DNA of 64,000 bases from Urbifossiella limnaea (GTDB lineage Bacteria > Planctomycetota > Planctomycetia > Gemmatales > Gemmataceae), in contig NZ_CP036273.1 of the NCBI RefSeq assembly GCF_007747215.1, positions 620,001 through 684,000 on the forward strand. The letters run 5' to 3'. Shown here piece after piece: positions 42,075 through 49,843 of this stretch; the stretch's first letter is position 1; each line of letters starts with the position of its first letter. The position numbers and the translations under genes are program-made. Under the pieces are notes generated by a model. That model worked only from the letters and a program-made list of their open reading frames with translations, was not told the origin of the DNA and did not search any database.

Positions 42075-43448
42075 GTGAACGACCCCCTCATCGCCCGATT
42101 CGCCGAGGCGTGCGGCGCCACCGGACCGCTCGACCTGCGGGTCGGGCTGCCGGACGGCCGCGTCCTCGCCGAAGGGTCCATGCCGCAGCCGTTCACCCTC
42201 ATCGGCCGCGACGACGCCTGCGACGTGACCCTGACGGACCCCGACGTCCACCCCCGCCACGCCTGGATTCAGGTGCTCGACGGCCGCGCCTACGCCCTCG
42301 ACCTGGGGAGCCGGGCCGGCGTCGTCTGGCCCGACGGGACGCGCGGCCCCGGCTGGATGGAGCCGGGCGTGCCGCTGAAGGTCGGCCCGTTCCGCGTCAC
42401 CCTGCGGAACCCGGTCTCGGCGCGGCCCGGCCGGTTCGAGGTGCCGCCGACCCAGGGCGACCCGAACCTGACCGCCACCCGCCCCGGCGTGCAGCTCGAA
42501 TTCCGCAGCGGCCGCCCGCCGAAGGACCGCTGGGCCATCAACCGCGTCCTCACGCTCGTCGGCAAGTCCGAGGCGTGCAAGCTGAACCTCCTCGCCGACG
42601 ACGTGGCCCCGTACCACTGCGGCCTGGTTCTGACACCGACCGGGTTGTGGGTCGTGGACCTGTCCGGCCAGGGCGTGGTGGTGAACGGCGAGCGGATGCG
42701 CGTCGCCCCGCTGCCCGACGGCGCCTCGCTGTCCGTCGGCCGGTTCCACATCGGCTGCCGCTACCCGGTCCCGACCGACACGCCGAGCGGCCTCCGCCTC
42801 CGCACCGGTCGCGCCGCCCCGTCCCGCACCACGAAGCCCGTTCCGCCGCCGCCGGACGACGAGGTGCCGCTGGGCGGGATGCCGACGCTCGACTCGGCCA
42901 CGGGGCTGCCGAGCTCGCACATCCTGCACGGGGCGTTCCGCCGGCCGAACTCGTCCGGGGCGATGTCGGCGCCGATCCTGCTGGCCGCCGGCCCGGCGTC
43001 GGACGCGGCGCCGGCGGGAAAGTCGGGGCGGATCGGTTCGTCGATCCCGGCGCCGCCGGAGGCCCTTGCCGACCACCCGGCCGCGGCGCTGATCGGCCAG
43101 CTGGCCGAGATTCACGGCCAGATGTTCGAACAGTTGCAGCAGGCGCTGCTGATGATGGCCCGGCTGTGCGGGCAGATCCGGGCGGGGCGGGCGGCGGCGG
43201 CGGAGCAGGAGTTGATCCGCATCAAGGAGCTGAACGCCGAGCTGGCCCGGTTGCAGGGCGAGGTGACGCGGCTGGCGCTGGCCGAGGCCGGGTCGAAGGA
43301 GATGCGGGCGCTGGACGAGACCGCCGTCGGCACCGCCGGCAGCGAGGCGATCCACGACTGGGTGCAGGAGAAGATCGGCAAGCTGCACCGCGAGCGCCGC
43401 GAGCGGTGGGACACGCTCGTGGGGCTGTTCGCGGGCGGGGGGGAGTAG
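42075..43448 (+). CDS. Protein with two FHA domains
   Basis: A 457-aa cytoplasmic protein. FHA domain 1 (about 25-115): FTLIGRDDACDVTLTDPDVHPRHAWIQ. Domain 2 (about 150-235): LTLVGKSEACKLNLLADDVA, with Gly-Lys instead of Gly-Arg and Tyr-His in place of the usual Ser-x-x-His, so phosphothreonine binding may be altered. A Pro-rich linker and a C-terminal coiled coil (about 340-457; AAEQELIRIKELNAELARLQ) follow. Likely a phospho-dependent scaffold. GTG start. The stop TAG touches the array at 43447. Confidence 0.85.
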   Translation: MNDPLIARFAEACGATGPLDLRVGLPDGRVLAEGSMPQPFTLIGRDDACDVTLTDPDVHPRHAWIQVLDGRAYALDLGSRAGVVWPDGTRGPGWMEPGVPLKVGPFRVTLRNPVSARPGRFEVPPTQGDPNLTATRPGVQLEFRSGRPPKDRWAINRVLTLVGKSEACKLNLLADDVAPYHCGLVLTPTGLWVVDLSGQGVVVNGERMRVAPLPDGASLSVGRFHIGCRYPVPTDTPSGLRLRTGRAAPSRTTKPVPPPPDDEVPLGGMPTLDSATGLPSSHILHGAFRRPNSSGAMSAPILLAAGPASDAAPAGKSGRIGSSIPAPPEALADHPAAALIGQLAEIHGQMFEQLQQALLMMARLCGQIRAGRAAAAEQELIRIKELNAELARLQGEVTRLALAEAGSKEMRALDETAVGTAGSEAIHDWVQEKIGKLHRERRERWDTLVGLFAGGGE

Positions 43449-43533
43449 TCGTTGGGAGTCGTTGGGAGTCTGCGGGAGTGGGGGAGTATGAACCCTGCCG
43501 GACTCCCCACCCCCGCAGACTCCCAACGACTCC
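43447..43533. repeat. Inverted word array left of the second four-helix-bundle gene
   Basis: The left part holds words AGTCGTTGGG twice and AGTCTGCGGG once, then a core with GTATGAACCCTGCCGG, then the inverse words (CCCGCAGACT, CCCAACGACT). It can fold back on itself. It begins in the stop codon of the FHA gene and ends 2 bases before the stop codon of the four-helix-bundle gene. Confidence 0.9.
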
Positions 43534-43534
43534 G

Positions 43535-43927
43535 CTACTGTTTCTTTCCCGCCGCCGCGATCACCCACTTCTCCGGGTGCGCCCGCATGGCGACGAGCAT
43601 CCGGATTACTTCCTCGTAAGCGGTGTGAAGGGCCACACCCGTCGCCCGGTCGAGGTATTCGCAACGGACGGCGAACGCGACCCACGTCTGGGACTCGGCC
43701 GCCTCACCCTCAGCGTCGGCAATCTTGGCGACGAACGAGCCCTCGTACATCCGCCTCCGCCAAGCCTCGGCCAGGTTCGCGCACACCGACCGGGTCGCCC
43801 GCCTGCCCTGGTCCGTCAACGAATACGCTTCCGCCTTCGGGAACCCCTTCGACGCCTCGAACCACGCCATCGCGGCGTCGAACGCCTTCTTGTAGACGTC
43901 GAGTTGAAAGTGCGACTCGGCCCACAC
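43535..43927 (-). CDS. Four-helix-bundle protein (S23/IVP type), second array-flanked copy
   Basis: A 130-aa helical protein: ESHFQLDVYKKAFDAAMAWF, SLTDQGRRATRSVCANLAEA, WRRRMYEGSFVAKIADAEGE, and a basic end. It is clearly of the same broad family as the gene at 25548 but only distantly similar. GTG 43927 (VWAESHF) is chosen as start because the alternative ATG 43966 would translate repeat-array sequence. Like the first copy it sits between inverted word arrays and between unrelated genes (FHA and purC). Function unknown. Confidence 0.8.
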   Translation of the reverse strand: MWAESHFQLDVYKKAFDAAMAWFEASKGFPKAEAYSLTDQGRRATRSVCANLAEAWRRRMYEGSFVAKIADAEGEAAESQTWVAFAVRCEYLDRATGVALHTAYEEVIRMLVAMRAHPEKWVIAAAGKKQ

Positions 43928-43948
43928 GCGTCGGCCCCCCGTATCTGT

Positions 43949-43991
43949 ACTCCCGCAGACTCCCAACGACTCCCGCAGACTCCCAACGACT
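43949..43991 (-). repeat. Word array right of the second four-helix-bundle gene
   Basis: On the minus strand the words AGTCGTTGGG and AGTCTGCGGG alternate, two of each, using the same two words as the left array but in inverted orientation. It ends 2 bases before the stop codon of purC. Confidence 0.93.
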
Positions 43992-43993
43992 GT

Positions 43994-44860
43994 TCACCCC
44001 CGCAGCCGGTCCAGCGCCTCCCGGTACTTCGCCGCCGTCTTCTCGACCACCTCCGCCGGCAGTTCCGGCGGCGGGCTCGCCTTGTCCCACGACGTCGTTT
44101 CGAGCCAGTCCCGTACGAACTGCTTGTCGAACGACGGTGGCGACCCGCCCGGCCGGTACGTGTCCTTCGGCCAGAACCGCGAGCTGTCCGGCGTCAGCAC
44201 CTCGTCGATGAGGATCAGCTCGCCCGTCGGCAGGCGGCCCCACTCGAGCTTCGTGTCGGCGAGGATGATGCCGCGGGCCTCGGCGTGCGCCGCGGCCCGG
44301 CGGTACACGTCGAGCGTGCGGTCGCGCAGCTCCGCGGCGGTGGCGGCGCCCACGGCCCGCTCCATCTCGGCGAACGAAATGTTCTCGTCGTGCAGACCCT
44401 GCTCCGCCTTCGTCGCCGGGGTGAAGATCGGTTCCGGCAGCCGGTCCGCGTCGCGGAGGCCGTCCGGCAGCGGGATGCCGCACACGGTGCGCGACTGGCG
44501 GTACTCCTTCCACCCGGAGCCGGCGAGGTAGCCGCGGGCGACGCACTCCACCGGCACGACCGTCGTCTTGCGGACGAGCATGGTGCGGCCGGCGAACTCG
44601 GGCCGGCGGAAGGCCGGCGGCAGGTCGTCGAGGGCGGTGCTGATCAGGTGGTGCGGCACCTTCAGGAAGTCGAACCAGAACACGCTCAACGCCGTGAGGA
44701 CGACGCCCTTCTCGGGGATCGGCGGCGTGAGGACGTGGTCGAACGCGCTGATGCGGTCCGTGGCGATGATGGCGAGGGTGTCGCCGAGGTCATACACGTC
44801 GCGGACCTTGCCGCGGCGGCACGGGTAGCCGGGGACGTGCGTTTCGCGGACGGCGGTCAT
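43994..44860 (-). CDS. purC: Phosphoribosylaminoimidazole-succinocarboxamide synthase PurC
   Basis: A 288-aa SAICAR synthetase of purine biosynthesis (CAIR + aspartate + ATP). Landmarks: RRGKVRDVYDLGDTLAIIAT, DRISAFDHVLTPPIPEKG, VVPVECVARGYLAGSGWKEY, LADTKLEWG, and LIDEVLTPDSSRFWPKDTY. ATG 44860 has GGAG upstream. The divergent neighbour is the 6S RNA gene; purine genes lie near 6S genes in several other bacteria. Confidence 0.96.
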   Translation of the reverse strand: MTAVRETHVPGYPCRRGKVRDVYDLGDTLAIIATDRISAFDHVLTPPIPEKGVVLTALSVFWFDFLKVPHHLISTALDDLPPAFRRPEFAGRTMLVRKTTVVPVECVARGYLAGSGWKEYRQSRTVCGIPLPDGLRDADRLPEPIFTPATKAEQGLHDENISFAEMERAVGAATAAELRDRTLDVYRRAAAHAEARGIILADTKLEWGRLPTGELILIDEVLTPDSSRFWPKDTYRPGGSPPSFDKQFVRDWLETTSWDKASPPPELPAEVVEKTAAKYREALDRLRG

Positions 44861-44901
44861 GCTCCGGCTCCGGGGGGTGGGGTTCAGGATAACGCTGCGC
44901 C

Positions 44902-44930
44902 TTGTTTCGGGCCGCGTCGCGGGGTAGTAT
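44902..44930 (+). promoter_or_regulatory. Promoter of the 6S RNA gene
   Basis: TTGTTT (-35, 44902-44907) and TAGTAT (-10, 44925-44930) are separated by exactly 17 bases. Transcription would start about 44936, which is the first base of the closing stem of the 6S RNA. Confidence 0.75.
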
Positions 44931-44935
44931 TCGGG

Positions 44936-45137
44936 TGCCTCTGCGGTGTTCGAACGGGTCGCGCGCTTTTGGCGAACCGACATTCACTGCGCTGGGGGCC
45001 TTCGTTAATACGGCTGGTGCCGCAAGCCCACCGGTCCGGTTCGCCGGGTCGAAGATGGGATCCGAAATCCAGTCGTGAGGCACCCCTGTTCACTTTCAGG
45101 TTCCTGAAAGGCGATACCGGCGGCACAGGTGGAGGCA
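44936..45137 (+). ncRNA. ssrS: 6S RNA
   Basis: A 202-base RNA whose ends pair (TGCCTC 44936-44941 with GAGGCA 45132-45137). The 5' part, CTCTGCGGTGTTCGAACGGG, aligns with the E. coli 6S start (CUCUGAGAUGUUCG...CGGG). Near the 3' end TTCAC is followed by a hairpin CTTTCAG-GTTC-CTGAAAG (45093-45110) and then CGGCGGCA, the same order as in E. coli 6S (UUCACC, CUUGAACC hairpin, CGGCGGCA). The long middle can form the central bubble and hairpin. 6S RNA binds sigma-70 RNA polymerase by mimicking an open promoter. Promoter and terminator are both visible. Confidence 0.82.
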
Positions 45138-45141
45138 GCAT

Positions 45142-45182
45142 GCGGCGGCCGCGGGCAACACCCGCGGCCGCCGCTCCTTTTT
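45142..45182 (+). terminator. Intrinsic terminator of the 6S RNA gene
   Basis: A 14-bp GC-rich perfect stem (45142-45155 with 45161-45174, loop CAACA) is followed by TCCTTTTT. It lies 5 bases after the 6S closing stem. Confidence 0.88.
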
Positions 45183-46014
45183 CCGCGGGCTCATATCCCG
45201 TCAGAAGCCTGGAAATCCCAGCGTTTTTGCCTGCCGAGCGCAGAAACTCCCCCCGCCAGGAAAAATTCTTCCCCCGACCTTCACACCGCCCGCGCGAGCG
45301 TTGCTAACTCGCGGTGTCGTCGGGGATTCCGGCGAGGCACGTGCCCGAAAATTGGCACCCGATTTGCGCCCGGTGCGCCCTTGACGCGCCCCCCGCGCAG
45401 AATCGGCACAGTCCGTAAATCCCTTCTATTCAACGCATTCGGCAGAACCACTACTGACAGCCCGGTGGCAGTGGCTTCGTTGTTGACATCACCGCCGCAG
45501 ACGGTAACCTCCCCCCATCAGATTCGCGTTCCCGAGAGGAATCCTGATGACCCCGAGGCTAACCGCCCCGCAGCCATCTGTGACCCCGATCACCCCGGCT
45601 CACGCGCCCGGGGCGCCGCTATAGGCCCGGCCCGGCCGCCACCCACCTCACTCTCCCGGCGGCCGCCCGAGCAAGCAGGAACCGAAGGCAACCGAACCGC
45701 CACCCGGCGGTTCCCCGATGCACCCCGACAACCGACGCCGGCCCGCCCGCAGAGCTGCGGCGCGCCCGGTCGTCGCCCGAGACACGGTGCCGGGCTCGCC
45801 AGCGACCCCCGCCCCCGCCGCACGACGCGCCGGGGTGAGTGTGCCACGGAAGGCAAGACCACTCCAGGCCGGAACCGCTTCCTCCGGGCCTGCCGCGGAT
45901 CGACTGTCCGACACCCGGGCCGTGTGCCCAACGGCAAGATGCCAGTGGGCCGGGCCGGTCCTGTGCCACGGATGGCGCGGGGCCGGCCACTTTTGCTTCC
46001 CGTATCACGTCCGC
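45183..46014. other. Long spacer between 6S RNA and the 263-aa gene
   Basis: About 830 bases without a convincing long gene. It contains a possible promoter and a 25-codon frame (see 45484-45624). Several open frames run through 45.6-46.0 kb but their composition is like non-coding GC-rich DNA and they show no recognisable protein. Confidence 0.5.
45484..45624 (+). other. Possible promoter and 25-codon leader frame
   Basis: TTGACA (45484-45489) and TAACCT 16 bases later resemble a sigma-70 promoter. AGAGGAA lies 5 bases before an ATG at 45547 that opens a 25-codon frame, MTPRLTAPQPSVTPITPAHA and PGAPL. It may be a leader peptide or small protein, or chance. Confidence 0.3.
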
Positions 46015-46806
46015 GTGCTCACCCTCCCGCCGCGCCCCGCCGCCGACCCCGCCGCGTGGTTCGCCGCCGTCGCCGCGGTGCTGCTCAACCGCGCCGAGCT
46101 GGTCGCCGGCGGTGTACCGCTGCGCGTCGCCGAACTCGAGCTTTACCTGCACGCCGCCGACCACCCGGACCCGTTCGCGCACGCCCACCCGCTCCAGCGC
46201 GGCTGGGGCCGGTGGTACTTCCACCGCAGCGGCGGCAGCTACCGCGGCGGCTCGTTCAAGGGGCTCGACCTGACACTCGGCGACGACACCGCGACCGTCG
46301 GCGTGCTGCTGCGAACCGTCGTGACGCCCGACGGCGAACTGATCGACGGCCCCTCGCGGCTCGTAGACCGGTTGTTACAGCTGACCGACGCGCCGACGGT
46401 GGCGGCGCTCGACGCGCAACTGCCGGGCGAGGCGCTGCACGTCCGCGACGCGCCGGACCGCGGGGCGGAGGTGTTCTCGACGGCGCGGGTGGGCCTGTCA
46501 CTGAAGCGCGCCGCGGCGTTAGACGCGATGCCGCGGTACGTCGGGCGGCGTTACCGCTTCCTGACGGAGCCGCGCCGAATCGGCCCGGGTCGGCCACAGC
46601 TGGTGGCGGCGCTGCGCGCCGACGGATTGAGCGTTGAGGGAATTCGGGCGCGGACGGGAATCGCGGGGGGGGTGGTCGGCCGCTACGCGGCGGCGTTTGA
46701 TGAGGGGAGGGCGGGGCGCGACCTGGGCCGCTTCGTCGGCGCGAACCTGCGCGCCCTCGACCGCTGTCGGCTGCTCGGGGCGTGGGCCGCCGTGTACGGC
46801 CCCTGA
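46015..46806 (+). CDS. Conserved hypothetical protein, 263 aa
   Basis: A 263-aa cytoplasmic protein. The convincing part starts at GTG 46015 (VLTLPPRPAADPAAWF); the frame stays open for 99 codons upstream but that part looks non-coding. Notable segments are LQRGWGRWYFHRSGGSYRGG followed by SFKGLDLTLGDD, GVLLRTVVTPDGELIDGPSR and RYRFLTEPRRIGPGR. I have a weak impression of relatives in other phyla but cannot name a family or function. The next gene on the strand is the DUF4139 gene after 39 bases. Confidence 0.65.
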   Translation: MLTLPPRPAADPAAWFAAVAAVLLNRAELVAGGVPLRVAELELYLHAADHPDPFAHAHPLQRGWGRWYFHRSGGSYRGGSFKGLDLTLGDDTATVGVLLRTVVTPDGELIDGPSRLVDRLLQLTDAPTVAALDAQLPGEALHVRDAPDRGAEVFSTARVGLSLKRAAALDAMPRYVGRRYRFLTEPRRIGPGRPQLVAALRADGLSVEGIRARTGIAGGVVGRYAAAFDEGRAGRDLGRFVGANLRALDRCRLLGAWAAVYGP

Positions 46807-46845
46807 TTCCGCCGCTCGCGGCGGTGCGACACCGAAGGAGCCGCG

Positions 46846-48843
46846 ATGGCGAACCTGCCGATCCGCCGGGTGGTTCTCTACAAGCACGGCGTCGGGCACT
46901 TCGAGCGCGAGGCCGCCGTGAGCGGCGACGAAACCCTGACGCTCGCGTTCAAGCAGCGCGAGGTGAGCGACGTGCTGAAGTCGCTCACCGTCCTCGACCT
47001 GGGCGGCGGCACCGTGTCGGCCGTGTCCTACGACAGCACCACGCCGGCCGACCAGCTCCTCGCCGAAATCGCCCTCACCATCCCCGACAGCAACAGCCTC
47101 ACGAAGCTGCTGCCGCAGTTGCGCGGCGCCCGCGTCGCGGTCCGCCCCGCCGGGGCGACGCCGGTGCAGGGCGCCGTCCTCGGCATCGACACCGCCGAGG
47201 TGCGCACCCCCGCCGGCCTCCAGCAGACGCCGCGCCTCTCGATCCTCACCGACGCCGGCGAGGTGCGCTCGTTCGACCTGTTCGACCTCGACCTGACCCT
47301 GCTCGACGAGGGGTTACGCCGCGACCTGGAGTTCCTGCTCAAGACGCAGCTCGGGGCGAAGAAGAAGGACGCGCGGACGTTCACGCTGTTCGCCCAGGGC
47401 ACGGGGGCGCGGACGCTACGGCTCAGCTACGTGCTCGAAGCCCCGGTGTGGAAGGCGACGTACCGCATCTTGCTGACCGAGGGCGACGAGCCGCCGCTCA
47501 TCCAGGGCTGGGCCGTCGTGGACAACACGTCCGACGAGGACTGGACCGACGTGGCGCTGTCGCTGGTGGCGGGGCTGCCGGTGTCGTTCGTCCACGACCT
47601 GTACACGCCGCGCTACATCCGCCGCCCCGTCGTGCAGGTGAAGGAGACGACCGGCGTCCTGCCCCCGATGGCCGAAGCCGGGTTCGACGACGACTTCGGC
47701 GACGTGCCCGCCGAGGCGCTGGCGATGTCCGCGGACTTCGCCCCGGCGCCGGCCGCGATGCGGAAGATGAGGGTTGCTTCTGCTTCCGCAGCCGGGATGG
47801 TGAGGGACGCGGGGCGCCCGGCCGGCCCGTCGTCGGTCGAGACGCAGACCCGCGAGCGGCAGGTCGGCGACCTGTTCGAGTACGCCATCGAGAAGCCGGT
47901 GACGGTGCGGCGGAACCAGTCCGCACTCGTGCCGATCGTGCTGAAGCCGTTCGCCGGCCGCAGCGTGCTGCTGTACCAGAAGGCCGCCCGCGCCGAGAAC
48001 CCGGTGCGGTGCGTCGAGTTCGAGAACACCACCGGCCTCACCCTCGAAGGCGGCCCCGTCACCGTCCTCGACGGCGGCAGCTACGTCGGCGAGGCGATGC
48101 TCGACACCCTGAAGCCGACCGAGCACCGGCTCGTCGGGTACGCCGTCGAACTCGGCGTGCGCGTGCTCGACAACACTGACAGCCACGACGGAACCGTCAC
48201 CCGGGTGACGATCAAGAAGGGCGCGCTTAAGGCGCAGGCGGCGCGGGTGCAGAAGACGACGTACACGTTCGCCAGCAAGGCCGACCGCGAGCAGGTGCTG
48301 TACCTGGACCACCCGCGCGACGGCGGCCGCTGGAAGCTCGGCGGCGGGCTGAAGCCGCACGAGACGACCGAGAACCACTGGCGGTTCAAGCTGGCGCTGC
48401 CGGCCAACTCCACGACCAAGTTCGAGGTGCAGCAGGAGCAGACGGTGTGGCAGACGTTCGGCCTCGCCGACGTGACCGACGAGCAACTCGGCGGCTGGGT
48501 GAGCGCGGCGTGGCTGGACAAGCCGACGACGGCGGCGCTGCGCGACGTGCTGGCGGCGCGGGCGGAGGCGGCCGGGTTCGAGGCGAAGCTGGCGGCGGTG
48601 GCGCAGGAGCGCGCGGCGATTGCCGCGGACCAGAAGCGGCTGCGCGAGAACCTCGGCAGCCTCGGCGACCGGGCGACGGAGAAGGAGCTGCGGGAGCGGT
48701 TCGTGCGGACGCTGGGCAGGCAGGAGGACCGCCTGGAGGAGCTGAAGGCCGAGGAGGCGCGGCTGACGGCCGACCGCGACGCGGCCCGCGCCCGGCTGGC
48801 GGCGCGGCTGGCGGCGCTGGACTACGACGGGGCGGTGGGCTGA
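46846..48843 (+). CDS. DUF4139 domain protein
   Basis: A 665-aa protein with AAGGAG 6 bases before the ATG. The N-terminus ANLPIRRVVLYKHGVGHFER is typical; the DUF4139 part includes LRLSYVLEAPVWKATYRILL, GWAVVDNTSDEDWTDVALSL and LVAGLPVSFVHDLYTPRYI. The C-terminal 130 residues form a coiled coil (AAVAQERAAIAADQKRLREN...). No signal peptide. Related proteins are called mucoidy inhibitor A-like; function is not established. Confidence 0.88.
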   Translation: MANLPIRRVVLYKHGVGHFEREAAVSGDETLTLAFKQREVSDVLKSLTVLDLGGGTVSAVSYDSTTPADQLLAEIALTIPDSNSLTKLLPQLRGARVAVRPAGATPVQGAVLGIDTAEVRTPAGLQQTPRLSILTDAGEVRSFDLFDLDLTLLDEGLRRDLEFLLKTQLGAKKKDARTFTLFAQGTGARTLRLSYVLEAPVWKATYRILLTEGDEPPLIQGWAVVDNTSDEDWTDVALSLVAGLPVSFVHDLYTPRYIRRPVVQVKETTGVLPPMAEAGFDDDFGDVPAEALAMSADFAPAPAAMRKMRVASASAAGMVRDAGRPAGPSSVETQTRERQVGDLFEYAIEKPVTVRRNQSALVPIVLKPFAGRSVLLYQKAARAENPVRCVEFENTTGLTLEGGPVTVLDGGSYVGEAMLDTLKPTEHRLVGYAVELGVRVLDNTDSHDGTVTRVTIKKGALKAQAARVQKTTYTFASKADREQVLYLDHPRDGGRWKLGGGLKPHETTENHWRFKLALPANSTTKFEVQQEQTVWQTFGLADVTDEQLGGWVSAAWLDKPTTAALRDVLAARAEAAGFEAKLAAVAQERAAIAADQKRLRENLGSLGDRATEKELRERFVRTLGRQEDRLEELKAEEARLTADRDAARARLAARLAALDYDGAVG

Positions 48844-48849
48844 CCCGCG

Positions 48850-49746
48850 CTACTCGTCCGCGTCCCACACGACGACGCGGCCGTCGTCGGTGCCGACCGC
48901 GCCGAGTTGCCCGTCGGGGCTGTAGCCGACGCACGTCAGCTTCCCGACCTTCCAGTTCAGCTTCGTGCGCAGCGTCAGCGTGTCGAGGTCGTAGAGCTTC
49001 ACCAGCGTCGGCCCGCCGTGGATCACCGCCAGCGTCTGCCCCGCGGGGTGGAACGCGAACCCGACGAAGTTCCCGAACGACTGCCCGCCCTTGATCTGCC
49101 GCGGCTTCCCCGGCGCGGCCGCGTCGTAGAGGTAGAAGCTGCTGTAGCCGATCACGCCGAAGTGTCGGCCGTCCGGCGACACCTGCGGCTGGTTGACGTG
49201 GTAGCTCGGGTAGCGGGCCCGCACCGGCTCGGCGCCCGGCCCGGTGTTGCGGCGCTCGACGAGCAGCTCGTTGTTGCCGACGAGGGCGTACCGGTCGCCT
49301 CCGACCAGGAACCCCACGAGAACCTTCCACTGCGGGTGCGGATACGTCGCGTGCCGGACCCGCCGGCCGTCGGCGGCGTGTCCCGTCAGCTCGGTGTCGC
49401 CGTTGGTTTCCCGGTAGGTGCTAATGAGGTGCTGCCCGTCGGGCGAGATGATCACCTGACTCGCGGGTCCGCTCGGCCCGTCGGGGATCACCGCGCCGTC
49501 GGCCGTCGACAAGGTTTGCAGCGCCCCGAACGTGGTGTACAGCCGGTCGCCGGCCGGCGACACCGCGACGCGGTTCGGCTCGTCCCACACCTGCCGCACC
49601 GACAGCGGGATGACGACGCGCGGCCCGGAGGGGAGCGGCAGGATGAGGAGTTCGGCGTCACCGGCGGCCCAGGTGCCGACGAGGAGGCGGCCGTTTGGCA
49701 GGAAGCGGACCTGCGTTACGTGGGCGCCGGCGTCGAGGACGATCAT
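48850..49746 (-). CDS. WD40-like beta-propeller protein
   Basis: A 298-aa protein of repeated beta blades: VTQVRFLPNGRLLVGTW, NRVAVSPAGDRLYTTFG, SQVIISPDGQHLISTY, PQVSPDGRHFGVIGYSS and TCVGYSPDGQLGAVGTDDGR ending VVVWDADE. No signal peptide, so probably cytoplasmic. Planctomycetes hold many such propellers of unknown role. It converges on the DUF4139 gene with a 6-bp gap. Confidence 0.85.
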   Translation of the reverse strand: MIVLDAGAHVTQVRFLPNGRLLVGTWAAGDAELLILPLPSGPRVVIPLSVRQVWDEPNRVAVSPAGDRLYTTFGALQTLSTADGAVIPDGPSGPASQVIISPDGQHLISTYRETNGDTELTGHAADGRRVRHATYPHPQWKVLVGFLVGGDRYALVGNNELLVERRNTGPGAEPVRARYPSYHVNQPQVSPDGRHFGVIGYSSFYLYDAAAPGKPRQIKGGQSFGNFVGFAFHPAGQTLAVIHGGPTLVKLYDLDTLTLRTKLNWKVGKLTCVGYSPDGQLGAVGTDDGRVVVWDADE

Positions 49747-49843
49747 GGGACTTAGGGACTCAGAGACTCAGGGACTCAGGGACGGAACGAACCGGTCGGC
49801 TCTTGTCCCTCCGTCCCTCGGTCCCAGTGTCCCTCAGTCCCCC
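49747..49843. repeat. Inverted array of GGGACTCA-type words
   Basis: The left arm (49747-49785) has GGGACTTA, GGGACTCA, GAGACTCA, GGGACTCA, GGGACGG. The core AACGAACCGGTCGGCTCTT is at 49786-49804. The right arm to 49843 is made of GTCCCT words. It directly abuts the aceF stop codon and the start of the WD40 gene, both on the minus strand, and could terminate aceF transcription. Confidence 0.85.

Noticed and set aside
43928-43966. Upstream ATG start for the second four-helix-bundle gene
   Set aside because: It would translate array words; family similarity begins near the GTG at 43927.
43447-43991. Diversity-generating retroelement around the four-helix-bundle gene
   Set aside because: Avd-type proteins are related, but there is no reverse transcriptase, template repeat or variable repeat in the window.
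44936-45137. tRNA or tmRNA because of GTTCGAAC
   Set aside because: No cloverleaf or tag-peptide frame can be formed; the flanking blocks match 6S RNA.
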